Shown: in pieces, positions 14,626 to 21,522 of the stretch
Position numbering within the stretch: position 1 is the stretch's first letter
How the letters are laid out: each line of letters opens with the position of its first letter
DNA from: Lachnospiraceae bacterium
GTDB lineage: Bacteria > Bacillota > Clostridia > Lachnospirales > Lachnospiraceae
Reading direction: 5' to 3'
Length of the DNA stretch: 22,114 bases
Assembly (NCBI GenBank): GCA_900766575.1
Contig: CAAFVW010000066.1
Span: 1 to 22,114 of the forward strand
Translations under genes and position numbers: made by a program
The notes under the pieces: generated by a model
Databases searched by the model: none
Seen by the model: the letters and a program-made list of their open reading frames with translations, nothing else
What the model was told of the DNA's origin: nothing

Positions 14626-16169
14626 CCCTTCTCTTCAAAATAATTCAGCAAATTCTGTTCCGTCTCAATAAAGATATTGTGCAGATCATCCTCACTGGCT
14701 GCCAGATAGTCTCCTGGCCTTCCGGTCATATATCCGTCCTCGTCCCATGTTGGGAACACTTTTACCCCCTGTGTCAGTTTCCTGGCATAGATGCAGAACG
14801 CATCCTTCGGCATGCACATATGTACATATTCCGTGAGCAGATGGTTACTGCCATCATTTCCATCCTTGACTCTGGGAATGTAAGCAATATTCTGACAGTA
14901 ATCCGCCGGCATCCGAACATCCGCCGGTTCCAGGATCTGCCGGAACCGATCCCCTTCGATCCGGTGAAGTTCCCCATTTCGTTCCAGGGTAAAACAGATA
15001 TTCTGTCTGGTATCAAGGTCCATAGTACCGTTCTGGGTACGGACAGATACCACTCTGCCCAGTTCTGCCAGGTCAGATGCCTTCACACAGGCGATCGGAC
15101 TCTTGCGCCTTACATACTTCACCGCCTCTTCCACAGGAAATTCCCGTTCTCTGGCATAGACGATCCGAAACGTATCGAAATACTGTGTCATACGGTTATT
15201 GAAATATGCCTCGGAATGCAGTGTCGGATATTTTTCCTCGTACAGCTTCATACTGATATAACCACCGGCCTTCTCATAATGACCGCCGCCGGAACCGATT
15301 CCCTCCGATAAATAATCCGACAGTTCACTGGCGTTGACCTCCCGGATACAGCTTCTGACGGAAAATTTATATCCGCCGCTGTCCTCATTGTAGACCACGC
15401 AGGTGTTGACTCCCGCCACCTGTAGAAGGAAATCGCTGATCAGGCCCAGAACATTGGGATCACAGGGTTGGGAATGGATCACGGCAAATTGATATTCCTC
15501 GTTATAATTGCAGCGTAACATAGCTACTCCGGCAATCTCCAGCTCCCGCAGGGAAATATTGGAATTGCGGAACAATGAGATCATATTTTTATCAAAATTC
15601 AGGCTCTCACGCATATCCATATCCACCGGGTTGGACAGTTCGGAGAACTGGTTCGTATCCATGAACAGCCCGTAATACAAAGCGGTTCCCAGATCCCTGT
15701 TTTTCTCCACAGGATACTGCATTTCCTGAAGCATCGTCCACACCAGAGTCGCACAGCTTCCCATATTGGGCTGCAGACGCATCCGCTCCGTACAGATGAC
15801 TTCCAGCAGATGATGGTCGATCACGGCGATCTCTTCGGCCGGAAGTTTCGTCACATTGCCCGCGCCGTACTGACAGTCCACAGTGATCAACAGTCCTTCC
15901 ACCGGCTTCTCTCCGGGATGGGCCAGATATTCCAGTGGAATTCCAAGCTTCTCCAACATCAACGTCAGATTCGCCTTTCTCACTTTATTCCTACCGGCAT
16001 ATAACAGTCTTACATTTTTTCCCTGATCCCGGAAAAAGCAATACAAACCAAAGCCGGAGGCTATGGCATCTGCATCCGGATTGTCATGACATTGGATCGT
16101 TACCCGGTCATAGCCCATCAGTTCTTCCAGCATCATCTCTCTGCTTTTTGTCTCCCCTCGTCTGTCCAT
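14619..16169 (-). CDS. DHH/DHHA1 phosphoesterase with extra C-terminal domains
   Basis: Predicted Mn-dependent phosphodiesterase of the DHH superfamily (relatives degrade c-di-AMP, pApA or nano-RNA). 516 residues from 16169. Metal-site motifs are HDNPDADA (28-35), D98, DHH (118-120) and D171 in MDTNQF; DHHA1 is marked by GSGGGH (292-297). There is no membrane segment, PAS or GGDEF domain, so it is not GdpP-like. Residues 345-516 are not part of a standard NrnA-type protein: two stretches, about 358-413 and 457-511, look alike, and the second contains GRPGDYLA, reminiscent of PGDYG domains. The ATG at 16169 is chosen because upstream in-frame codons run into hairpin-rich non-coding sequence; the ribosome site (GGGGAAAGAG) is moderate. 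Substrate unproven. Confidence 0.85.
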   Translation of the reverse strand: MDRRGETKSREMMLEELMGYDRVTIQCHDNPDADAIASGFGLYCFFRDQGKNVRLLYAGRNKVRKANLTLMLEKLGIPLEYLAHPGEKPVEGLLITVDCQYGAGNVTKLPAEEIAVIDHHLLEVICTERMRLQPNMGSCATLVWTMLQEMQYPVEKNRDLGTALYYGLFMDTNQFSELSNPVDMDMRESLNFDKNMISLFRNSNISLRELEIAGVAMLRCNYNEEYQFAVIHSQPCDPNVLGLISDFLLQVAGVNTCVVYNEDSGGYKFSVRSCIREVNASELSDYLSEGIGSGGGHYEKAGGYISMKLYEEKYPTLHSEAYFNNRMTQYFDTFRIVYAREREFPVEEAVKYVRRKSPIACVKASDLAELGRVVSVRTQNGTMDLDTRQNICFTLERNGELHRIEGDRFRQILEPADVRMPADYCQNIAYIPRVKDGNDGSNHLLTEYVHMCMPKDAFCIYARKLTQGVKVFPTWDEDGYMTGRPGDYLAASEDDLHNIFIETEQNLLNYFEEKGL

Positions 16170-16198
16170 CACTGCTCTTTCCCCGCCTTCCTCATTGT

Positions 16199-16320
16199 AA
16201 AAAAATCGCTGCGTGTTCCTTCCACAAACTATGAGAAACACGCTTCGCGAGTTTCTCAAGTTATCGCGGCAGTCGCCAAGGTCTCGTGCAAGCACGGACT
16301 TTGGCTCGTTGCTCGCGTAA
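16199..16320 (-). repeat. Hairpin-rich extragenic element upstream of the DHH gene
   Basis: Three stem-loops: GAGAAAC/GTTTCTC (16233-16257, with an inner CGC-TTC-GCG), a long imperfect hairpin near 16274-16302 with CGTGC-AA-GCACG at its tip, and GCGTGTT (16211-16217) pairing with AACACGC (16237-16243). On the minus strand the last is followed by seven T (16205-16199), so it resembles a terminator; it shares bases with the first hairpin and both cannot form together. This fills most of the 205-base gap between the transformylase and DHH genes. It looks like a dispersed extragenic palindrome family. Confidence 0.55.
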
Positions 16321-16324
16321 ATGA

Positions 16325-16356
16325 TACAGGCAGGTCCTGTTGCAGCCCTGCCTGTA
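16325..16356 (-). terminator. Hairpin downstream of the AICAR transformylase gene
   Basis: A perfect 10-base-pair stem, TACAGGCAGG (16325-16334) with CCTGCCTGTA (16347-16356), and a 12-base loop, 18 bases after the stop codon. The following sequence on the minus strand (TCATTTACG) is only weakly T-rich. Likely end of the purine transcript, perhaps with the T7-associated hairpin further on. Confidence 0.55.
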
Positions 16357-16374
16357 GATTTCCCATCTTACATT

Positions 16375-17553
16375 TTAATGATGGAACAGACGGATACCCG
16401 TAAATGCCATCACCATATTGTATTTATCGCAGCATGCGATCACATCGCTGTCGCGCACGGATCCACCGGGCTGTGCGATGTATTTTACGCCGCTCTTATG
16501 TGCTCTCTCAATGTTATCGGAGAAGGGGAAGAACGCATCGCTTCCCAGAGTCACATCCTGCATCTTATCCAGCCATGCTCTCTTCTCCTCTCTGGTAAAT
16601 ACCGGAGGCTTTACCTTGAAAATGCCTTCCCATGTGCCGTCTGCCAGAACATCCATGTACTCATCACCCATGTACACATCGATGGCATTGTCGCGGTTGG
16701 CTCTGCCCAGACTGTCTACGAACTGAAGTCCCAGCACCTGGGGGGACTGCCGTAAAAACCAGTTATCCGCCTTGGTGCCTGCCAGTCTGGTACAGTGAAT
16801 ACGGGACTGCTGTCCTGCACCGATACCGATGGCCTGGCCATCCTTAACATAACATACGGAATTGGACTGGGTATATTTTAAAGTGATCAGTGCGATCTTC
16901 ATATCAATCAGGGCACTCTCCGGAAGCTCCTTGTTCACGGTCACGATGTTGGACAGCAGATCCCCGTTAATATCCAGCTCATTACGACCCTGCTCGAAGG
17001 TAATACCATATACCTGCTTATGTTCAACAGGTGCAGGCTGGTAGGAAGGATCGATCTGGATGATGTTATATGCACCTTTTTTCTTCTGCTTTAACAGTTC
17101 CAGTGCTTCGTCGGTGTAGCCGGGAGCAATGACGCCATCGGACACTTCTCTCTTGATCAGACGGGCGGTATCGGTATCGCAGACATCGGACAATGCAATG
17201 AAGTCGCCGAAAGAAGACATTCTATCCGCGCCTCTGGCTCTCGCATAAGCACATGCCAGAGGAGACAACTCTCCCAGATCATCCACCCAGTAAATCTTCG
17301 CCAGGGTATCACTCAAAGGAAGTCCTACCGCAGCACCGGCCGGAGATACATGCTTGAAAGAAGTGGCAGCGGGAAGTCCCGTAGCCTCCTTCAGTTCTTT
17401 TACCAGCTGCCAGCCATTGAAAGCATCCAGGAAATTAATATATCCGGGCTTGCCGTTTAACACGGTCACAGGCAGATCGCTGCCGTCTTCCATGAAGATT
17501 CTGGAAGGCTTCTGGTTCGGGTTACATCCATATTTTAACTGAATCTCGTTCAT
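16375..17553 (-). CDS. purH: AICAR transformylase, stand-alone (C-terminal half of PurH only)
   Basis: Penultimate step of IMP synthesis: formylates AICAR (ZMP) with 10-formyl-THF to give FAICAR. 392 residues, so only the transformylase domain; the IMP cyclohydrolase (MGS-like) half of ordinary bifunctional PurH is absent and is supplied by the purO gene just upstream. Seen: SFKHVSPAGAA with the catalytic K67-H68 pair, SFGDFIALSD, IGIGAGQQSR and the C-terminal QPGGSVRDSDVI. The start at 17553 (MNEIQLKYGCNPNQKP) is chosen because GGAG lies 6 bases upstream; an in-frame ATG at 17595 overlaps the purO stop and would add 14 unlikely residues. It is cotranscribed with purO under a ZTP riboswitch, which senses the substrate of this enzyme. 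Confidence 0.93.
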   Translation of the reverse strand: MNEIQLKYGCNPNQKPSRIFMEDGSDLPVTVLNGKPGYINFLDAFNGWQLVKELKEATGLPAATSFKHVSPAGAAVGLPLSDTLAKIYWVDDLGELSPLACAYARARGADRMSSFGDFIALSDVCDTDTARLIKREVSDGVIAPGYTDEALELLKQKKKGAYNIIQIDPSYQPAPVEHKQVYGITFEQGRNELDINGDLLSNIVTVNKELPESALIDMKIALITLKYTQSNSVCYVKDGQAIGIGAGQQSRIHCTRLAGTKADNWFLRQSPQVLGLQFVDSLGRANRDNAIDVYMGDEYMDVLADGTWEGIFKVKPPVFTREEKRAWLDKMQDVTLGSDAFFPFSDNIERAHKSGVKYIAQPGGSVRDSDVIACCDKYNMVMAFTGIRLFHH

Positions 17554-17587
17554 TTTACTCTCCATTCTGCAGACGCTTTCTTCCGCA

Positions 17588-18295
17588 TTATACATTCTTA
17601 TTCACGATCTTTGTCTCGTATTTACCGGTCTCGATGTCAATGAAACGTACAAACAGGGAGACTTTGTTGTCCTCATTTAAGCTGTTCCACAGCATCTCGG
17701 TAAAAGCATCCATATCATCCGGGATCTCTACCAGCTTCGGTTCCCCCTGGAAGCTGGGCAGAGGATTGCCGTCGTGCATGTAAGTATGAATGAAACGTCC
17801 CTCTCCGGGAAGGGGATTCTCATAAGCATAAGTAAAACGCAGGCAGGAATCGGGGTTGCCGTTGTCACTCTTCAAAATAGACATGGCATAATTGTATTTT
17901 CCATCTTCGATATGCATAATACCGGAGATTCTCGGTGTGTAGTTCGGACCGTCCGGCTCAAATTCTCTGCTGCGCAGGGACTGTTCAAACGTTAACTGTT
18001 TGTCCATTCCCTCGTAGATGGTATCGGTCTGATCGCCGTTGGTCACGATGGTCTTGTTGCCCAGGACACGTACCGGCGCATAGATGATCAGGCTGGGGTC
18101 TTCCAGCTTGGAAGGGTCGAAAGCCTGGGTACGGATTCCCTCTCCCTCTGTCACGAACACACGATTGCGGCTGTTGGTGCTTCTTCCCATAATGAAATAA
18201 GCGGTTACTGCGTATTTACCGTTGGCAGAACGACCGATCACGATACCTCGGCCGGGATACGCATTGCTTTTCAGTTCCTGTTCCAGTTGTAACAT
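17588..18295 (-). CDS. purO: IMP cyclohydrolase, archaeal PurO type
   Basis: Closes the ring of FAICAR to give IMP, the last step of de novo purine synthesis. 235 residues. Features of the PurO family (PF07826): NAYPGRGIVIGRS near the N terminus, YFIMGRSTNSRNRVF, DPSLIIYAPVR and NGDQTDTIYEG. The ATG at 18295 has a GGAGG site. It is unrelated in fold to the cyclohydrolase half of PurH. The transformylase gene starts 34 bases after its stop, so both final steps are on one message but on separate proteins. Transcription is expected to depend on ZTP/ZMP through the riboswitch in its leader. Confidence 0.92.
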   Translation of the reverse strand: MLQLEQELKSNAYPGRGIVIGRSANGKYAVTAYFIMGRSTNSRNRVFVTEGEGIRTQAFDPSKLEDPSLIIYAPVRVLGNKTIVTNGDQTDTIYEGMDKQLTFEQSLRSREFEPDGPNYTPRISGIMHIEDGKYNYAMSILKSDNGNPDSCLRFTYAYENPLPGEGRFIHTYMHDGNPLPSFQGEPKLVEIPDDMDAFTEMLWNSLNEDNKVSLFVRFIDIETGKYETKIVNKNV

Positions 18296-18310
18296 AGTTT
18301 TTCCTCCGTT

Positions 18311-18357
18311 AAATAAAAATTCCGCCTAAGCACCAGAAATAGACGGTGCCCAGGCGG
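18311..18357 (-). terminator. Riboswitch-controlled intrinsic terminator
   Basis: GGTGC/GCACC and AGGCGG/CCGCCT form an 11-pair stem with a 2x2 internal mismatch (18322-18357), followed on the minus strand by GAATTTTTATTT. Its 5' arm is the GCCTGGGC segment of the ZTP aptamer, so ligand binding and termination exclude each other: an ON switch. Confidence 0.88.
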
Positions 18358-18430
18358 TCGGCTTTCACTATTCTACACTCCCTGTGGGTATCTCCACTGC
18401 AGCAAGCTGCGCTCCGCCAGTCATGTAGCT
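18348..18430 (-). promoter_or_regulatory. ZTP (pfl) riboswitch aptamer
   Basis: Read on the minus strand, the conserved ZTP aptamer landmarks occur in order: GACTGGCG (18422-18415), a small GCAGC/GCTGC hairpin, GTGG...CCAC (18396-18384), GGGAG (18382-18378), a linker of about 15 bases, and GCCGACCGCCTGGGC (18362-18348). The RNA senses ZMP/ZTP, the AICAR nucleotides that build up when 10-formyl-THF is short. It sits in the leader of purO and the AICAR transformylase, so the substrate of the second enzyme turns on the operon. Confidence 0.95.
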
Positions 18431-18436
18431 GTTTTT

Positions 18437-18466
18437 ATAGTAGCATGGTTCCCCGATATTTGACAA
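18437..18466 (-). promoter_or_regulatory. Promoter of the purO operon
   Basis: TTGTCA (18466-18461), 18 bases, TACTAT (18442-18437), directly upstream of the riboswitch, so the aptamer begins within a few bases of the expected start site. With the riboswitch, terminator and the cloverleaf element this accounts for the whole 367-base gap between 18296 and 18662. Confidence 0.6.
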
Positions 18467-18494
18467 GAGGGATTTAAACATTTTACTACATACC

Positions 18495-18666
18495 GTAACA
18501 GTTCAGCCCAAAACCATTCATAAAAGCGTCTGCTTCGCAGCCGTCGCTGCTATGCAGCTCATCTTTTATTCATGTTTTGGGCGCTCCGCTCATAGAATAG
18601 CAAAAGCGCCGCTCCGTGTGCAAGCACCCGATCGCCGCATTTGCTATTCTATGGCTGAACTGTTAC
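18495..18666. repeat. 172-base cloverleaf-like inverted-repeat element
   Basis: Terminal perfect 14-base inverted repeats, GTAACAGTTCAGCC (18495-18508) and GGCTGAACTGTTAC (18653-18666), enclose two further stems: CCCAAAAC (18507-18514) with GTTTTGGG (18574-18581), and a perfect 13-base pair ATAGAATAGCAAA (18592-18604) with TTTGCTATTCTAT (18640-18652). Smaller hairpins sit inside them (CTGC-TTC-GCAG, GCTGC-TAT-GCAGC, GTGC-AA-GCAC). The result is a three-way or cloverleaf fold as DNA or RNA. One outer arm overlaps the stop codon of the GGDEF-EAL gene. It looks like a MITE- or REP-type mobile repeat; no transposase or target duplication is visible. Confidence 0.75.
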
Positions 18667-21254
18667 TTTACATATTTCGCTTCAAATGCATGTCTCTCCA
18701 TGGGGCGGTCAAAATAATATCCCTGAATGTATTTGACCTTCATGCCCTGGAGCACTTTGAACTGCTCTGTCGTCTCGATGCCTTCCACACAGACACTGAC
18801 TCCGATAGTCTCTGCCAGTTCCGCCACCATCTTGATAAAAGACTGGGAATAGGCATCATCCGCCAGGTCCTTGACAAAGCTCTGATCCACCTTGATGACA
18901 TCAATGGGAATCTCTCGGATATGGTTCAGTGAAGAATAACCGGTTCCGAAATCATCCAGCGCCAGGGATACCCCTAACGCCTTGATCCGGTTCAGAATCT
19001 CCTTCATACGCTCCATATCGTTGATAGCAAGGCTCTCCGTTACTTCCAATGTCAGATTCTTCGGAGACAGTCCGGTATCCTTCAGCGCCTTTTCCACCGT
19101 CTCTACAATATCCGGCTGCAAAAGCTGTACCACCGAGAGGTTGACGTTCACTTTATAATTCGGATAACCGGAATCATTCCAGCGTTTACAACGGGTGCAG
19201 GCTTCCGTCAGTACATAATTGCCGATGGGATTGATCAGGCCCAGATACTCTGCCAGCGGGATAAATTCCGCTGGTGAGATAAATCCCAGCTTTGCACTGT
19301 TCCAGCGAATCAGTGCCTCCGCCCCGGCACATACATCCTTACCTCCCTGAATATTGATAATGGGCTGATAATATACTTCAAATTCCCGGTAGCCCTCTAC
19401 CGTGGCATCACGCATGTTCTTCTCCATGTCCAGACGACGTCCCGATACGGAGTCGATGCCCTCACGGTAGGTAGCCACCCGGTTTTTACCGGTCTTCTTC
19501 GCCTCATACATGGCAATATCCGCTTTTTTGATCAGATCCGCCACAGAATCTCCGGCATCCGGGAAAGTGACGATGCCCATACTCATCGTGCAGTAATAGT
19601 CCGCATCCTTCAAAAACCAGGGCTTGCTGAAAATCTTTTTAATGTCTTCCACAATATTTTCAAAACGGGGATAGCTCTCGGGAGGAATCACAATGACAAA
19701 TTCATCTCCGCCCATACGGTAACAGGTGTTTTCAATTCCGTTGATCCGTTTTAAGGCATGGGAGATGGATTTCAACAACACATCTCCGTACTGGTGTCCC
19801 AGACCGTCATTGATATGTTTGAAATCATCCAGGTCCAGATACAACAGCGCACCCTCGCCTCCGGTCTTTTTCGCCTGGTCGATCTGTCTTGCCAGATCTC
19901 TCTCACAGCACATACGGTTATACAGTCCCGTCAGGAAATCCGTATAGGCCTGTTGCTCGATTCTGCGCTGATACAGCTTTTTGTCCGTAATGTCATACAG
20001 AGAATACAGGTTGGCTTTCTTGCCATCCACCCAGGCGATCTCCTTGCACAGCAGATCATACCAGGTCTCCTTTTCCGCATGATATACCACGCTGACTGCC
20101 CTGAATTTGTCCTTGCGGACACTGGACTGCAATAAAGCATCAAAATTATGATCCATCAGTTCCCTGGAAAAGGTATTTTTCAGGATCTGGTTGGCAAAAA
20201 GCATTCGTCCCGTCGTCTGATCTGTCACGTAGATAGCGCATCCCACATTGTCCAGAATCTCCTCCAATGCCGCGTAGGAACCGGCCAGCGAATTCTTCTG
20301 AATTCTCCTGGTGAGAATACTCTGCAGGATCTTCACCGCATCTGCCGTGAACTTGATCTCTGCCATACTCCACACATGCCCCTGCGTCCTGTGATTCAGA
20401 GACAGCACCATATTCCCGCTCTCCTGTTTCAGAATCGGGAAAATCATGACAGCTTTCATTCCGATTTCTTCGATTTCCTTCGATCCAACATTCTCCAGAC
20501 TGTCCGTAGAGACCACCAGCGGCTTCTCTGCATGAAGGACGGAATATATTTTCACACCATCCGTTTTGTCAAAAAAGGAAATCATTCCCGGTGCCCGCCA
20601 TTCACAGACAACATTCATGGTATCCGTATCAGAATGCAGCTGGAAAATCTGGGCAGTGTCCACCCGGATATGCTCCGACAGAATTTTCAGCCATCTGTTC
20701 ATGGCAAGCTCAATCTGCTCATCGCTGTCCAGAAGCTGTACGATCTCCGTCGTGGCCTCGATCGTGCGGAGATTGCGGCTCATCTCTTCCTCAGCATACC
20801 GGCTTCTCCGGCTCTCCGCCTCCGCACTGAAACAGGACATACGATCTCTGTAAATATCCGCACTGGTATCTCTGAGCAGATCCAGTATCTGATAAAACGA
20901 GATGGTGTCCATCTTCCTCAGGTCATATACCTGCCAGTACAGGATCGTAGTATTCTCCACACTGACAGCTACCGCTGCCACGTGTCCACCATCCGGCAGT
21001 TCTTCCACCACCTGTTCCTCTAACGACCCTTCCTGCACTCTGTCCAGCGCCTGTGCCGCTTTCCTGCGATATTCCGTACTGATCGGATCTTCCCCATCCG
21101 GTCTCTTCCATGCTTTGTCCACATACGGTTCGGTCAGTACCTGATTCTCGCTGTCCAGGCAGACAGCCGACACACCCGTCACCTTGCAAAACTCATTTTG
21201 CAGATGTTGCAGACGCCTGGGATCAATTAATTCTCGAAATGAAATTTCAGCCAC
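18663..21254 (-). CDS. PocR-GAF-PAS-GGDEF-EAL cyclic-di-GMP signalling protein
   Basis: Predicted cytoplasmic enzyme that makes and breaks c-di-GMP. Numbering here is from an upstream ATG at 21293 (876 residues). Domains: PocR-like sensor about 18-150 (FRELIDPRRLQHLQNEFCKVTG), GAF-like about 185-330, PAS about 342-440, GGDEF about 445-610 with an intact GGDEF at 528-532, EAL about 630-870. EAL catalytic residues are all seen: E659 (AEALIRW), N718, E750, D780-D781 (DDFGTG), K801, E837. The inhibitory I-site RxxD is missing. No membrane segment. I place the start at the GTG at 21254 because GGGGAG lies 7 bases upstream and the PocR domain begins right after; the ATG at 21293 has only a weak site. 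The signal sensed is unknown. Confidence 0.9.
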   Translation of the reverse strand: MAEISFRELIDPRRLQHLQNEFCKVTGVSAVCLDSENQVLTEPYVDKAWKRPDGEDPISTEYRRKAAQALDRVQEGSLEEQVVEELPDGGHVAAVAVSVENTTILYWQVYDLRKMDTISFYQILDLLRDTSADIYRDRMSCFSAEAESRRSRYAEEEMSRNLRTIEATTEIVQLLDSDEQIELAMNRWLKILSEHIRVDTAQIFQLHSDTDTMNVVCEWRAPGMISFFDKTDGVKIYSVLHAEKPLVVSTDSLENVGSKEIEEIGMKAVMIFPILKQESGNMVLSLNHRTQGHVWSMAEIKFTADAVKILQSILTRRIQKNSLAGSYAALEEILDNVGCAIYVTDQTTGRMLFANQILKNTFSRELMDHNFDALLQSSVRKDKFRAVSVVYHAEKETWYDLLCKEIAWVDGKKANLYSLYDITDKKLYQRRIEQQAYTDFLTGLYNRMCCERDLARQIDQAKKTGGEGALLYLDLDDFKHINDGLGHQYGDVLLKSISHALKRINGIENTCYRMGGDEFVIVIPPESYPRFENIVEDIKKIFSKPWFLKDADYYCTMSMGIVTFPDAGDSVADLIKKADIAMYEAKKTGKNRVATYREGIDSVSGRRLDMEKNMRDATVEGYREFEVYYQPIINIQGGKDVCAGAEALIRWNSAKLGFISPAEFIPLAEYLGLINPIGNYVLTEACTRCKRWNDSGYPNYKVNVNLSVVQLLQPDIVETVEKALKDTGLSPKNLTLEVTESLAINDMERMKEILNRIKALGVSLALDDFGTGYSSLNHIREIPIDVIKVDQSFVKDLADDAYSQSFIKMVAELAETIGVSVCVEGIETTEQFKVLQGMKVKYIQGYYFDRPMERHAFEAKYVK

Positions 21255-21312
21255 TTTTTTGCTCCCCTGATTCTCGTTGAAATATCCGGGCATCTGTCAC
21301 CCGAATAAATAT

Positions 21313-21342
21313 ATTTTACCATGCCCTATGAAATTGATACAA
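21313..21342 (-). promoter_or_regulatory. Promoter of the GGDEF-EAL gene
   Basis: TAAAAT (21318-21313) with TGG directly before it (extended -10) and a weak TTGTAT (21342-21337) 18 bases upstream. The remaining sequence to 21461 is AT-rich with no further structure seen. Confidence 0.45.
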
Positions 21343-21461
21343 GATATCATTTTACATTTTGTGCCATATTCATTAAATTGCTTGAAAAATTCCATCGTTT
21401 TTGTCAATTATTGCAAATACTTTGTCGTTCAAAACATTTTCTTTTCTGACATTTTCTGACA

Positions 21462-21500
21462 AAAGAAGCGGTCGCAAGTCTGACTTACGATCGCCTCTTT
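21462..21500 (-). terminator. guaB terminator
   Basis: Arms of 18 bases (21462-21479 and 21483-21500) pair with one mismatch and two G-U pairs around a 3-base loop, followed on the minus strand by TTTTG. A second small perfect hairpin, CGGGC-TTC-GCCCG (21508-21520), lies between it and the stop codon. Confidence 0.8.
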
Positions 21501-21522
21501 GATTCTTCGGGCTTCGCCCGGC

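Noticed and set aside
16170..16295. In-frame N-terminal extension of the DHH protein by 42 residues
   Set aside because: The extension is encoded by hairpin-rich repeat sequence and lacks family similarity; the ATG at 16169 precedes the first conserved region.
18495..18666. tRNA or CRISPR interpretation of the cloverleaf element
   Set aside because: Arms and loops do not match tRNA consensus (no T-loop or CCA-side acceptor), and there are no regularly spaced direct repeats.
20148..21023. Open frame of 291 codons on the plus strand inside the GGDEF-EAL gene
   Set aside because: Antisense to a clear multi-domain coding sequence; no ribosome site and no domain features.
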